Positions 36,970 to 50,400 of a DNA stretch of 64,000 nt are shown here, in pieces. Below the pieces are notes generated by a model. The model did not search any database. It had not been told where the DNA came from and worked only from the letters and a program-made list of their open reading frames with translations. Each line of letters starts with the position of its first letter. The first letter of the stretch is position 1. The stretch spans positions 48,008,052 to 48,072,051 of the forward strand of contig NC_092635.1 of assembly GCF_039555335.1 (NCBI RefSeq), in the 5' to 3' direction. The translations under genes and the position numbers were made by a program. The DNA is from Amphiura filiformis. Lineage: Eukaryota > Echinodermata > Ophiuroidea > Amphilepidida > Amphiuridae.

Positions 36970-38910
36970 TTTGTTATCTACTGAAGATAGCAATTACGAC
37001 GGGTTCAAATAATACAAAAGATCATTCTTATACATTGATCGGCCAATTATTATAGTCCCGGATTGAGTTCTTAAGCAGAAGCTGTTAAGAGACTCTTTCG
37101 GTATATTTTTATGTTTGGTGATTTTGTTTTGCTATCTACTGAAGATAGCAATTACGATTGGTTTAAATAATACAAAAGATCATTCATTTATTTAGCATTT
37201 TGATTGGCCAATTATTAAAGCCCAAAAGCGTACTGAATCATTATCTCTTTTTAATACGGTATATCAGTAGTGTTTTGCATTTTTATTTCTTTATTTATAT
37301 TTCCATCATGTTTCTGATCTTCCCTATACTATAAGTCCCGCTTTAAATTATTATCAGCTTCATCATTTTAGCATTTTTTTATAACTTTGCATTCGGCCTA
37401 TTGGCTATTTCTTTCTGAACACGCACCCAGTAGAACGCGTGTGATGTAATTAAGCAGTCAAGTCAAGTTAGCTCAATCGATAAGGCGTTCGACTGTGGTA
37501 CGAGAGGGAGCTGATCCTGGTTGCGATGGTTATTTGTGGATCAATGTCTAGGGTGTGCGCTCTTGAAGCAGAAAAGTCCCTGATTTGTTGTTTAATGGTT
37601 TGTGGAATGATGTGGGGCCGTAGTGGTCAGCGACAACCTGTAAAGTGTGCTGAGGCTTGTGGATCAACGTCTAGGCGTTGTGCCTGTGCGTATAGCGCAC
37701 TATAAATCACTGCGCTTTTTTTTAATTTGGGGGGGGGGGTTTATTGTTCATGTTTTTTGTTTCTTTATTTTATTTCCATCGCGTTCCTGATCTTCTGTGC
37801 TATATAAGTCAAGTTTTAAATTGTTATCAGCTTCGTCATTTTAGCATTACTTTATAGCTTTTTTTATCAGCCAATTATTACAGCTCCAATTGCGTTCTGA
37901 ATCATTATCTCTTTTTAGTATTATCAGTAACGTTTTGCATTTTAAGTTTCTTTATTTTATTTTCATCACGTTCCTGATCTTCTCTGCTATATAAGTCTCG
38001 TTTTAAATTTTTAGATATCATTTAGGGCCAACGAAACGAAGAAGAAAATAATTAATACCTTCAGCAGAAGCTGTTAAGAAACTCTTTCGGTATGATTGGT
38101 GATTTTTTGTTGCTATCTACTGAAGATAGCAATTACGGCGGGTTTAAATGATACAAATGATAATTCATACGTTTAGCATTTTGATCGGCGAATTATTATA
38201 GTCCCGGATTATGTTCTCAATCCTCATTCGGCCTATCGGCTATTTCTTTCTGAACGCGCGCCCAGCTATAGAACGCGTGTGATGCAATGTTTGTTTGTTT
38301 GGGGTTTTTTTTTTTTTTGGGGGGGTATTTGTATTTTTCATGTTTTTTGCTTTGCTATCTTCTGAAGATAGCATTTAGGGCTTACGAAGAAAATAATTAA
38401 TACCTTCTGCAAAAGCTGTTAAACTCTTTTGGTATATTTGTATGTTTGGGATATTTTTTTTTGCTATCTACTGAAGATAGCAATTACGGCGTATTTTAAT
38501 CGGCCAGTTATTATAGCCCTGAGTTGCGTTCTGAATCCCTTTTTGCATTTTTGTTTCTTTATTTTATTTCAATAACGTTCCTAATCTTCTGTGCTCCCGT
38601 TTTAAATTCACTTCGTTACGTTAATTTTTCTTTGTAGCTTTGCATTCGGTCTATTGGGTATTTTTCTTCTGAACGAGTGCCCATCAGCTAGAACGTGTGT
38701 TATGCAATGTTTTTTTTTTTTTTTTTTTTTTTATTTGAATATTTTTTATCGTTCATATTTTTTGCTTTGCTATCTTCTGAAGATAGCATTTAGGGCGTAC
38801 GAAGAAAATAAGTAACAATACCTTAAGCAGAAGCTGGTAAAAAACTCTTTTGGTATATTTTTATGTTTGGGGATTTTTTTGCTATCTACTGAAGATAGCA
38901 ATTGCGGCGG
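36970..38910. repeat. Hairpin-repeat domain 2
   Basis: Tandem units in one orientation, each with gctatctactgaagatagc (or the ctt variant), often followed by aattacggcgggttta. Associated blocks are gaacgcgcgcccag and gttcctgatcttct. A SINE is inserted at 37455-37715 and poly-T tracts are interspersed. Confidence 0.8.
37455..37715 (+). repeat. tRNA-derived SINE, truncated relative of 31010-31350
   Basis: The tRNA-like head gttagctcaatcgataaggc is followed by the shared body ccgtagtggtcagcgacaac and the end cactataaatcactgcgc. Confidence 0.72.
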
Positions 38911-40261
38911 GTTTACACACTTCGAAAACTTGAAGCTATGTGGTCTGTGCTATAGGCTTTAGGCTATTTTAAGATAATACTGTGTTGTTGCCAACTCTTC
39001 TGATGCAAGATAAAATAACAGCATAAAGTAAACAGTTAGAATCTCCCAAGAACGTATAATTGTGATCCGAGCATGCAGGGTATCAATGACATGATCCATG
39101 TAACATCTCAAAATAATAAATGATTTTCTGCACTCTAATCTTTTAAAAATATGTATGTAGAACACACGGACCACGTGGCATTTGATTGACAGGTTCGTCA
39201 GACGTGAACTAGTTTTTCAAGTTGTGTTATAATTCGGATTTATTATAATGTACGTTTTCCAAATTCATGGTTTCCATTCAAAATATTTGGATAGTAATTC
39301 ATACAATGCACCACATCCCGGAGCCAATTTCGATAACAAAACATGAATGTTAGGAAGCTCGTATTTGCAGGATATATTATTCTCCAAACCACTGCAAAAT
39401 GCGTAACAGGGCCATCTTTCGCAATATGTGCCTGTTTTTAAATGGATTATCAAAATCTCATTTTCGAAGTATTTTGTCAAAAATATGCCAAATTGTGATT
39501 TATTGCAAAAACAACCCATATTTGGATATAAAAAAAAAGCGGCACTGTAAAATATTCTATACATTTTCACATACCACATTTATTAAACTTCATTGTGGTG
39601 CACAGGCATTTTCGTATAAATGATCGCTTGCAAGAACAAAATAAAGTTTCCAGTATGTTTTTATTTTGTTTGTCTGCTGTAAACCATTCACTTACATGTT
39701 CACCATATTAAATGGTGCAGAGCTTTACATTTTTCCAAATTCATTTTAATAGTATATTAGAGACAACTTTACACGTGGCTTTTTTTAATCAAACTTTATT
39801 GATGTACACCCAGGGAGGGGGGATATTAAAAAAAAAATCCCGGTGAGCATAATTTTGACCCTCGTTATTAATTCGGCAGTGACGAATCGAGCATTTTTAG
39901 TAAATTGAGTTAATGCATTTTGATTACGTTTTAAGTGATTTTTCATTCCTGCACCAACAATCATGTATAGACTATATCACTTATCATTGATTTTAGGTTT
40001 TTTTTGTATATAAAAACGGCTGGTTTTCATCCGGTCATGTGGTTTGTAAATTTGGCATACAAGTTTTTAATAAGTTTTTCTGTCATATTTAGGAAACAAA
40101 CCCGGTGGATATGTTCAAAATTCTCTATTCGTCATTCTGCCGAATTCATAACGATATGTGAGCTTCTATTTATGGAAATATATAGCACTTTTCTACTACC
40201 AAAAAGTGTATTCTTTTGATTAAAATTATATCCCATGGATCCCATGGTTAATAAGAACCTA

Positions 40262-40995
<734 letters not shown>

Positions 40996-41062
40996 ATCAT
41001 CATCATCGTTGTCTTCGATTGGCTATCCATACTCCTCCGCCTCCTCCAATCCTCCTCCACAT

Positions 41063-41482
41063 TTAATCCTCAAATGAATGTGTGGGAGATTCATTTTGTT
41101 GAACATAATACGACCAATACCCTAAATTAAAGATGACAAAACATAACGGAAACATTATTCGGCTAATTCTGTCTATCCTTTTCCCATCGTCATAAATAGG
41201 TGCACCTCCTTTAGTTTTAGATTTGCATTGTCCCTTAATACACAGTTTCTTATTGTTGTTATTGCTTTTAGCCGCTGCTCGTTTCGATATCGTGGGCAAT
41301 TCCGATGCGTGCGCGGCGTAATTGGTGTAAGTCCGCGCTTCCTGGTCAGCCTCGGGGGTTCGTCTTTCATTACTACTTGAGTAAGCTTCGTCGTACATCT
41401 CACCAGCTATTTGCCCGTCTTCTGGAGTATCTTCAATTGTTAAGATCATACAGGTTCTGTTGTCCGTTTTAATCCCATTTGT
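41063..41482 (-). CDS. Gene A exon 9: cytoplasmic loop, TM4 and stop
   Basis: 420 bp, 139 residues plus TGA (41063-41065). It starts TNGIKTDNRTCMILTIEDT. The loop carries LCIKGQCKSKTKG before TM4. TM4 is about RISRIMFPLCFVIFNLGYWS then YYVQQN, close to gene B TM4. Acceptor cgttatag. The (TCA)n array lies just beyond the stop, so the 3' UTR is short or contains the array. Confidence 0.92.
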   Translation of the reverse strand, partial: TNGIKTDNRTCMILTIEDTPEDGQIAGEMYDEAYSSSNERRTPEADQEARTYTNYAAHASELPTISKRAAAKSNNNNKKLCIKGQCKSKTKGGAPIYDDGKRIDRISRIMFPLCFVIFNLGYWSYYVQQNESPTHSFED

Positions 41483-44400
41483 CTATAACGAAATATGAAG
41501 TGACGAGAAAATTAGTTCAAATTCTCGAAAGTTCACCAGCAACATTTTATATACGAGTACAACCAAAAATGGTATCGAGCACGCACTTTCTCATATTAGC
41601 CTTTTTTTTATCTAGAAGAATATAAGGTTACTAATACTATTAGGCCTATTATTATTTAAAGCACATTTGAAAACAAGTAACCATTTACAATATATACATA
41701 AAGAACCTGTAACAATTTATATTAAGTCACTTCATTTGCAAAACATCAATTTATCCGAAACGATAATAACATTGGTGTACCTTTAAGTGATTAAGTCATT
41801 GAAAATGCCTCAATCGGTAAAATACAAGATTTTTTAATATACCTATAGGTCCGTTATACGCGTTGTAAACAAGCCTTCGAGTAAAATCCGAAATAATTAA
41901 ATTCCTTCTTTCAATTTTCACTCTCAAGGTCATTGTTGGGAAAATTGTGATACAAATTTGTTCAATAAAATGGTAATGTGGAATCAGGTCTAGGCAATTA
42001 CAAAACAGAGGTTTCATTCATCGGTTTATATCACAAAACTTTAACCTTGACCGTATACCTTTTTCATCTTTTAATGACACCTAGATCTTGGTCTTTAAGA
42101 AAATGTACAATTGAATAAACGCTTTATAATATATCTTAGAAAATTGTTTTTGAATGGTCGGGTTATATAAATAAGGGTGTCGCTTTCAAAACATTCGAAA
42201 ACATTTTATTGAAAACTTAGTGCAAAATATTCTAACATAATGTTATTTCAGTGTTGAGGAAAGATTTGGTCAAATAATATTTGAAAAAAATATTTGTTCA
42301 ATAACATTTTGCCATTTTGACATTATTTAAAAAATGTTGTTATGGTGTGTTTTCGTACAAAACGTTTTAAAACGTTTTCATGATCTTTATAAATCCCGAT
42401 ATTAAATGTTATTAAAATGTTTTTTACCAAAACCAAACCCAAAATATAACCAGTTTAAAACGTTTTGTGTTTGCTGGGAAATGGGGTCTGTTTTGCCATT
42501 TTGCGTACAGTGGCCAAGGGAGCAAGGGGGGCAGCTGCCCCTGTGAAAAGTCTCCCCGTGGGAAGGTGGCCGCCCCGATATTTAAGATTTTGTGTGTTTC
42601 TGACCAAATTAAGATCATATTTTGCCATTTTAACCTATAAAGGGCCAATTTTTGCGCGCTTCGGGCGAATTTATTCCATTTTTATACCATATTTAACCAG
42701 TTTAGCTTCAATATGGCAAAATTTTTCGCGTGCTTCGCGCGCATTTGTACCATAAACTGATTTTGTTGCCAAAAGGTGCCCCCATTAAAATTTGTCTTGC
42801 CTCCCCCCCCCTCCTCTGAAAAAGTGCTGGCTACGCCACTGTTTGCGTACCAGTGCGCGCGCAATGGTTTGCAATCCTACTCTATTTGGGTCCAAAACAC
42901 GGTCTTTTTCGTACTAAAAAAGGCAAATATACGGGCAAAATATTGCTTTATTTTTAGAGGGGGACGACTCCCTTGCAAAAATTTAGGGGGACGTGTCCCA
43001 CGCCTATGTTAAAAAGCAATCACTAGGTGAAAAAACACACCAACTTACAGAGTTTGATATTTTCTTCTTCTTCTTCTTCTCGTCCTCGGTTCTTCCACAT
43101 AGACATAGCACGCTCAAATTAGGACTGTTATATGACAGATAGTGCGCTAAGGCGTATTCTACAAGCGCTCCAATGACGAAAATAAAACAAGCGGCGAACC
43201 AAATGTCAATGGCCTGTGAAAAGACAATACGATTTTAATTAAAATTAAAATAAGGCGTTAAATATTGTGAACGCATATAAAGAACCCGCTTTTTCTCCTT
43301 AGAGAAATTCTGGTAGTTATGACTCGTATGGCCAATGATACTTATCAAGGTAGGGGAAGGGGTCTGGGCGCGAAAAATGCTGAACTTGTATGTATACCAA
43401 TTTCACTGAAGGGCCTGTAACGCGTTTCGTGTCTGTATGACCAAGAAGGATACACTTTGATCAGCTCGTAATCTATTTGAGAATTGTCTTGTGACATCTT
43501 GCCAGAAGCATCTCAAATTATTCATTCAAGTCCGATACGTTGTCTATTTTCTTTAACAAGCACAATTGCCAGACGGGTCAACTATGACACTTTTAACGTG
43601 GATCTACTTTTCGGCGTAAAAGCCTAACAATTCCCGCCGATTACGAGCTGATCAACTGTATATTCAGATGCTTTGAATTGTTGTTCATGTCAATTATATA
43701 GTATATTGTTTTAGCTGTTTAAATGGGGTGAGTATCACCAACATAACAACCGTTATTATCGGCAGAGTGCCGAACACATAAAATCGATGTTCTGAGTAAA
43801 CGGCGTTTGAAAATTTTGGCACCATTCCATTGGTCCTGCTAAAATTGAGAACATTTATAATCAATCATTTGAAATGTAGTTCAAGTGAATGTGCAGTATA
43901 CAATACTTTTATACTCTAAGAAAATTGATATGGCCATGAAAACGGGTAATTTTCGGCTTTATGACAAAAAGTCTCAACCGCTGCGTAGAGTCCGATTTTG
44001 GACCACTGCCCGGGACCACTGACTTTTCGTTATCTTTTCCGGTTTATATGATAGTGCTCATGTCATGCTGCGAGATTTGAAAAATGTCTTCCAAGCATTT
44101 TCAATCTAAATCATGTAAATGGAGTACTGCAAACAACACTTTCACCATGGCCTTGGTCATGCTGATGAAGCACCAAGTCTACGATTGACTTTTAATCATT
44201 AGACTATGCCAAGGCTTATAAACACTTTTGACATGTTCAATTAAATTAAATTGATTATCTTCCTTGGGCTTGCAGCTACAATAAGAAGAATGACACTTTA
44301 TGTTCAATTGTGTATTGACATCTGTCTATTCTTGTTCTCTACGAATTGAGATATGTGTCCAGTCGTGAGAAATCTTTTGACAAGGCAGAGAATTGAAGTA

Positions 44401-47400
44401 TTGCTTTATACATGTCAATAGTCCCACAGATCCTTCTTTCCAGGATCTGTGATAGTCCGAAGGGTGGTTAGTTAATGTTGTGGTAATGCGTTTACTGTGG
44501 TTTTTACCGACATGCTATATCTTCAAATAAAATGAACACAAAATGAATAAAAATTCATTAAAACAACAATCTTCATAAAAAAATGTCTGCTTTTAAATCT
44601 GAACAAATCGATTGCTCAGTGCCAGAAGTGGGTAAGTGCAACAGCTGCCCTGTAAACATTTGCCAAGTTACACACAGTATAATTGTACTCATCTATGCAT
44701 GGCAGCTACACATGGTAGCTATTGCACTTACCCACTTCTGGCACTGAGCAGTCGAAATTTGAACACCTCCAGAACACGTCCAAAATCTGTTGCATTTGAA
44801 CACATCAAAAACGTTCTGGGTTTTTTTATCGTCTTCTTTGGAAACATTATCCAGACATCTGTAATAACCATCTCAAGATTTTTGAACACTTCAGACAAAT
44901 CCAGAACGCGTCCAAGGTGCTCCGAGAAATTTGCAGTAGAATAGGGACACTTCAGTAAAAGTTGACATTGACTTCTTTTTTATAATGAAAGACAGAGATA
45001 AAAGGACTAGTTCGCGTCTGACATCAGAGCAAAGGCGCGCCGTGATTGGTTGCCGACCTGCGCAGTACGGTTTTTTCCGTCTAGCTGTCAGAATTTCAGA
45101 CACGAACTAGTCTTTTTATCGTCGTCTTTCATTACATATATAGTTACCTTTATATATGATACTTTAGGCAGATCAGCACGGACACCGTTATTGGTAGTTA
45201 TCATCGTGAGAATTGTAGTGACACCCAGGGCAACACGGGCTGGTGATCCTTTGATTTGGATCCAAAATGACACCCATGATGTCACCACTAATAAAGTACT
45301 GGGTATGTAGGTCTGAAGTAGGTAGTATCCTAATGTCCGACGAAATAGAAAATCAGCCCCGATGCAAGAGTAGGTCCCTTTAAAAAAAAGTGGAAGAGCA
45401 TGTATTAATATCACGCATTAATAACATATCAATGTAAACGTGCTTTTACGGTATGAACAAGGGACGAGGCTTGTATAGAAGGGTGTGTGTGGAGGGTTGT
45501 GTGTAGGTGATGTCTGCATGTGTTTTGTTCCATCATTATCAACGACAACAAAACCTTTTTGAAAAAAAGACGCTGGGCTTGGAAAATGCACACTAGTATC
45601 ATATTTGTCTCATCACCAACAAACGAAATATTTTTGAGAGGAGACGCATGATAAAAATATTTCGTTTGTTGGTGTTGAGACAAATATGACACTAGTGTGT
45701 ATTTTCCAGATCATGCGTCTCCTCTCAAAAATATTTCGTTTGTTGGTGGTGAGACAAATAAACTGGTCCCAAAAAGTAACTTACCAGGTAAGAAATTCGT
45801 CTGTCAAGTTCAAACGACAAATCGTATTATACTGAATAGCATATGAGTGTACATTTACGCGGAGTTTGACACCTCATTTGTCGCAAACAGATCAAAACTT
45901 TTGAAGTTATGCTCATTTGAACAAGCCTACTATCAAATTTGAAAGTTGCAGGTCCGCCCCAATGAATTCACACAATAAACAGACACATGAAAGGATGTTC
46001 AGAACTTTTATTCTTTGATTACACCTGTATACTGCCAACCATCTCAAGTGGTATGAGTGCAACTTTCATTCCAGTGGATAGGTTCGGTTAAATAAGCATA
46101 ACTTCAAAAATACTCATCCGTTTGCAACAAATGAGGTGTAAAAATTCGCGTCAATTAACACTGCTTCCACTCATATCCCATTTAGTGTAACACAATTTGT
46201 CGTTTGAATTTGACAGACAAATTTCTTACCTGGTAAGTTTCTTTTTTGGAGCAGTTTATTATACTAGTGTACATTTTCCAGATCATGCGTCTCCTCTCAA
46301 AAATATTTCGTTTGTTGGTGTTCAGACAAATATGATACTAGTGTGTATTTTCCAGATCATGCGTCTCCTCTCAAAAATATTTCGTTTGTTGGTGTTCAGA
46401 CAAATATGATACTAGTGTGTATTTTCCAGGTCATGCGTCTCCTCTCAAAAATATTTCGTTTGTTGGTGTTCAGACAAATATGACACTAGTGTGTATTTTC
46501 CAGATCATGCGTCTCCTCTCAAAAATATTTCGTTTGTTGGTGGTGAGACAAATATGATACTAGTGTGCATTCTCCGGGTCATGCGTCTCCTCTCAAAAAT
46601 ATTTCGTTTGTTGGTGGTGAGACAAATATGATTCTAGTGTGCATTTTTCTTTTGTTTTTCCAGTGCAGGGGGTGTATATTTCAAATGGAGTCACCCATTC
46701 AGGTATCCCCATTTGAAATTCGCACTCCCTGTGTGAAAGATTATAGCCTCATGTCTTCTTCCATAGGAGGTAGGCCCCTATATGACTTTAACTGGAATAG
46801 CCATTGAAAGGTCATATCTTCCACAGGGGGTGTATGGATTTCAACTGGAATAACCCATTAGTATAGTTGTGTCATTTTATCAACAGAATCATTTTGAGAG
46901 ACAACACCGAGCTTGGAAAGTACACATTGGTACCATGTTTGCCGCAACATCGTGGCAATAATTATAGCAATTACATTAACAGCCGGTCGACGCTAATGTT
47001 ATGTCCATTTGAACTCCACATTAAGTAGACCTACTTTTGGTTATTAAGCTGAATTTATACTCCATCGCTGAGCGACGAGCGATTAGTATTTGACCAATGA
47101 CATAGCGCGCTTTACCAAATGCAACAAAAAGCAAGCGATCTCATTGGCTAGAAACCAATCGCTATCGCTCAGCGATGTAGTATAATAAATTCAGCTTAAC
47201 TCCATCACTGCACATAATAACGGGGATATTAACATTATGTGTCTGTCATCGAATTAAAGAGTGTCCCAAAATTAACTAGGCCATACTTTTGATCATATAG
47301 CTTTAAAATATTTTGAATCACAGCTACGTATCTGTTTTTGTGGTATACTTTATGATTTACAAACAAGGTTTGTTGTATATACTGCACCAAAAAATATCCT

Positions 47401-50400
47401 TACACTTGGAAGAAAAATCCTAATTTTAAAACTAAACCATATTTGGGTAAATTAATTTGTTTAATAGATGCACTACCTAATACGGCATATTATGACACCC
47501 GATTGAATCTAATGTGACTTCAAGAAGCAAAGTTACAAGCATTTGATTAGACGAAGGTCCAGTTTTAAAAATGACAAACTGGCCTATTAAAACTGGTTTT
47601 GAGAGGTTTGAGAGGGGGAATGGCTAATTTATGCATGCCTTTAATTTAAAACAAAAGGAACAAAAGAAAACTGAAACAAAAGAACTGACAAATAAAATGT
47701 AAGTTACGAAAAGTACAGAGAAGTAAAAACTGAAATAAAAACTGCGTTAAATAACGCTTCATTGAAGAATCTGTGTTGTCTCTTTCTTGCGCTTGATGGA
47801 ATCTTTTTGCGCTTTGTATAGGACAGTTTGTCACTTTTAAAACTGGACCTTCGTCTATTCGATTGCTTGTAACTTTACTTCTTGAGGTCACATTGAATTC
47901 AATTGAAATTGTGATTATTTTTCCAAGTGTAAGGATACTTTTTTGGCGCAGTGTATATCTGATGCACTTGTGTACGTTTCAGCAAATGCTGTTGTCTTTG
48001 TCAACAATTGATGACGAGTGACTGCTATAATGCTATACTGGTAAGTGGTAACCGACGCTAGATTTATATAATAGCGCAGACCTTAGAGTTGCCAGTAGAT
48101 GTCCCATCTGGAGACGGAGATGGAAAATTAACTGGCAACTCTTTTAAGAGTTAAAAGATCTGCGCTGGAGATACATCTAGCGGCGCGTCGGTTGCCAGTA
48201 GCAGTCACTCATCATCAATCATCAAGTGTTGACAAAGGCAGTGGTGTTTACTGAAACGTACACAAATAAGTGCATTTATTTACCTGTTTTCAATATCTTT
48301 GTGCAGTTGTGTGTATGAACACCATCCACTTCATATTGGGGTAGTTTCAAAAGGTCCAGATGGAATTCTACTGGATCTTCGTGCCAATAATAGTGAACGT
48401 TTTCTATGGTATTCTCAACTACGATAGTAATTAAAGCAAACAAGACATGTTTCAAAGAACTGTTAGAATAATGTCTATCTACAAAACAAATAGTGTGTGT
48501 ATATTCAAAGTATAATTGTTTGCATTTCATTAGCAATAAAATTAACTCTTCGAGAATGGATTGACGTCTAGCAATGTTGTTACATAGCAAACTATTGAAT
48601 TCATATTTCCAATTTCAAAATTGACATACTTTATTTTTGGACATTGTCAATCTATTTTTGACGATAAGTTTTAACTCCTTACATGATATGAGTACAAGAG
48701 TTATAATTGCGCTTAAGAACTGACATTCACTCCTTTCATATTGTAAGAAAAAGAGTTAAAATGGCACTTACAACTCTCAAAGTCAGCTTCACACGATTGA
48801 AAGTCCAACGGAAAACGATGGAAATCCATTGCACATGATAGTTGTAAATTTAATCTGTAAAACAATCAAGAAAACACGATCAGCATAACCTAATGGATTT
48901 CAAAAGCATGAATCGGTTCGAATTTCAACTGTCACATTTGCTACCCTTGAATACATTTCAATTAAATGCACTTGACTGCAATATCTATTTGTAACACATG
49001 GTCGGATCCTTACATTACAACAACTGGGTTATCCATATGATATTTGACGGCAGAATACGAGAAGGTCGTAAATATAAAGATTATGCAACATTATGTAAGT
49101 ATAAAGAATGCGCGCACAAATTCTTAATGATTTAAAGACCCCCTATTTTTGGTATAAATATTATAACCCCTCATATATTTATGAACCCCGACCCCTTCCG
49201 AAGAATATGACAGCCCCTCAGATATTTAGGGATGGTTTATAGTAAATTGTTATTCGTCACTTTGCAGAATTCATAACGATATAGATATTAGGAAATCACC
49301 TGAATCAGCGAAGCACACAGCAATTAAACATAATTGTGCTCGAAGGTGTCGATTAAAAGATCATCAAGACAGCTTTTATTGTTAGTTATCATGCGTGTCG
49401 TTTATAACTTACTATTGCATGAAAAGTAAACTTTAAAATATTTGAAAACGAAAGACATGTTAGGCTGACTCAGGAATTAAAATCGGTACTATCAGAAATT
49501 GGCTGATGTGAACATAAAATTATTATTAGGTTATCGGTTATGTCTATATGGTGGGCCATGACAAGAACAAAACACAAAATAATAATCTTCACAATTATGT
49601 CCTGCATGCGTATCTGTGTTATAAAAGATAGGCATACTATACTTATATTTTTGTCATGACTACTGCTAGTGCTATATAGCCGAAAACCGATATATCTATT
49701 TTTCTCAATTGAGATATAGGCACTAACAAATATAAGAAAATAATAAAAGAAAATATGTGCCACTTTTGATCACATTTTCAAAAATAGCCTATACCTTGGA
49801 TTTTGTAAGTAAGGTGGTCTTATTGCAGAAAGTTGGAAAATGGCGTTTAACGCATCTGAACTCGTTAATTACTCTCTAAGAGTGTATTTCCACTCTTTCA
49901 AGGAGTTGAACGAAGGACAACCCGTTTTTGAGTGGAAAACACTCGAAAATGAAAGAAAGTACATTTTCTTTAGGCAATATTCACTCTTTTGAGAGTATAC
50001 AGACTACTTTAAAAAAATCTTTTTAGAGTATAATTTTTCCACTCAGAAAAAGGGGTTGTCCTCCATTTCACTCTCTCACTCCCTCCAATCTTTCCACTCG
50101 GTGTACATTTAGAGAGTATTGTTATCTCTAATGTTAAAACCCCATGAGATGAGAACTACCTGCCGACTGGCCAAAAAGAAGTTTTCATTATCAATTGGAC
50201 CAATCAGCAACATTGTTAGAATCATTTCACCACGCAAAAAAATTGGGGTGAATTATTTGCAAAGCTCCATTCTGATTGGTGGTTAAAGTGAAGATATCAT
50301 GTAATTGACCAATCAGAGGCAATGTTAGATCGGCAGGTAGTGCTCACAAAAATACCCGGGAAAAATACCGACCTCATGTTATACAACACATCTCCTGACG

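Larger units (their letters stand above)
28385..40261. other. Intergenic region between gene A and gene B
   Basis: No exon recognised. Immediately upstream of gene B no TATA box or other promoter element could be assigned with confidence. The region contains MITEs, SINEs, dispersed repeats, a GC-rich block and hairpin-repeat domain 2, each listed separately. Confidence 0.6.

Noticed and set aside
39265-39579. 104-codon minus-strand frame
   Set aside because: No recognisable domain, signal peptide or splice context; length expected by chance in this much sequence.
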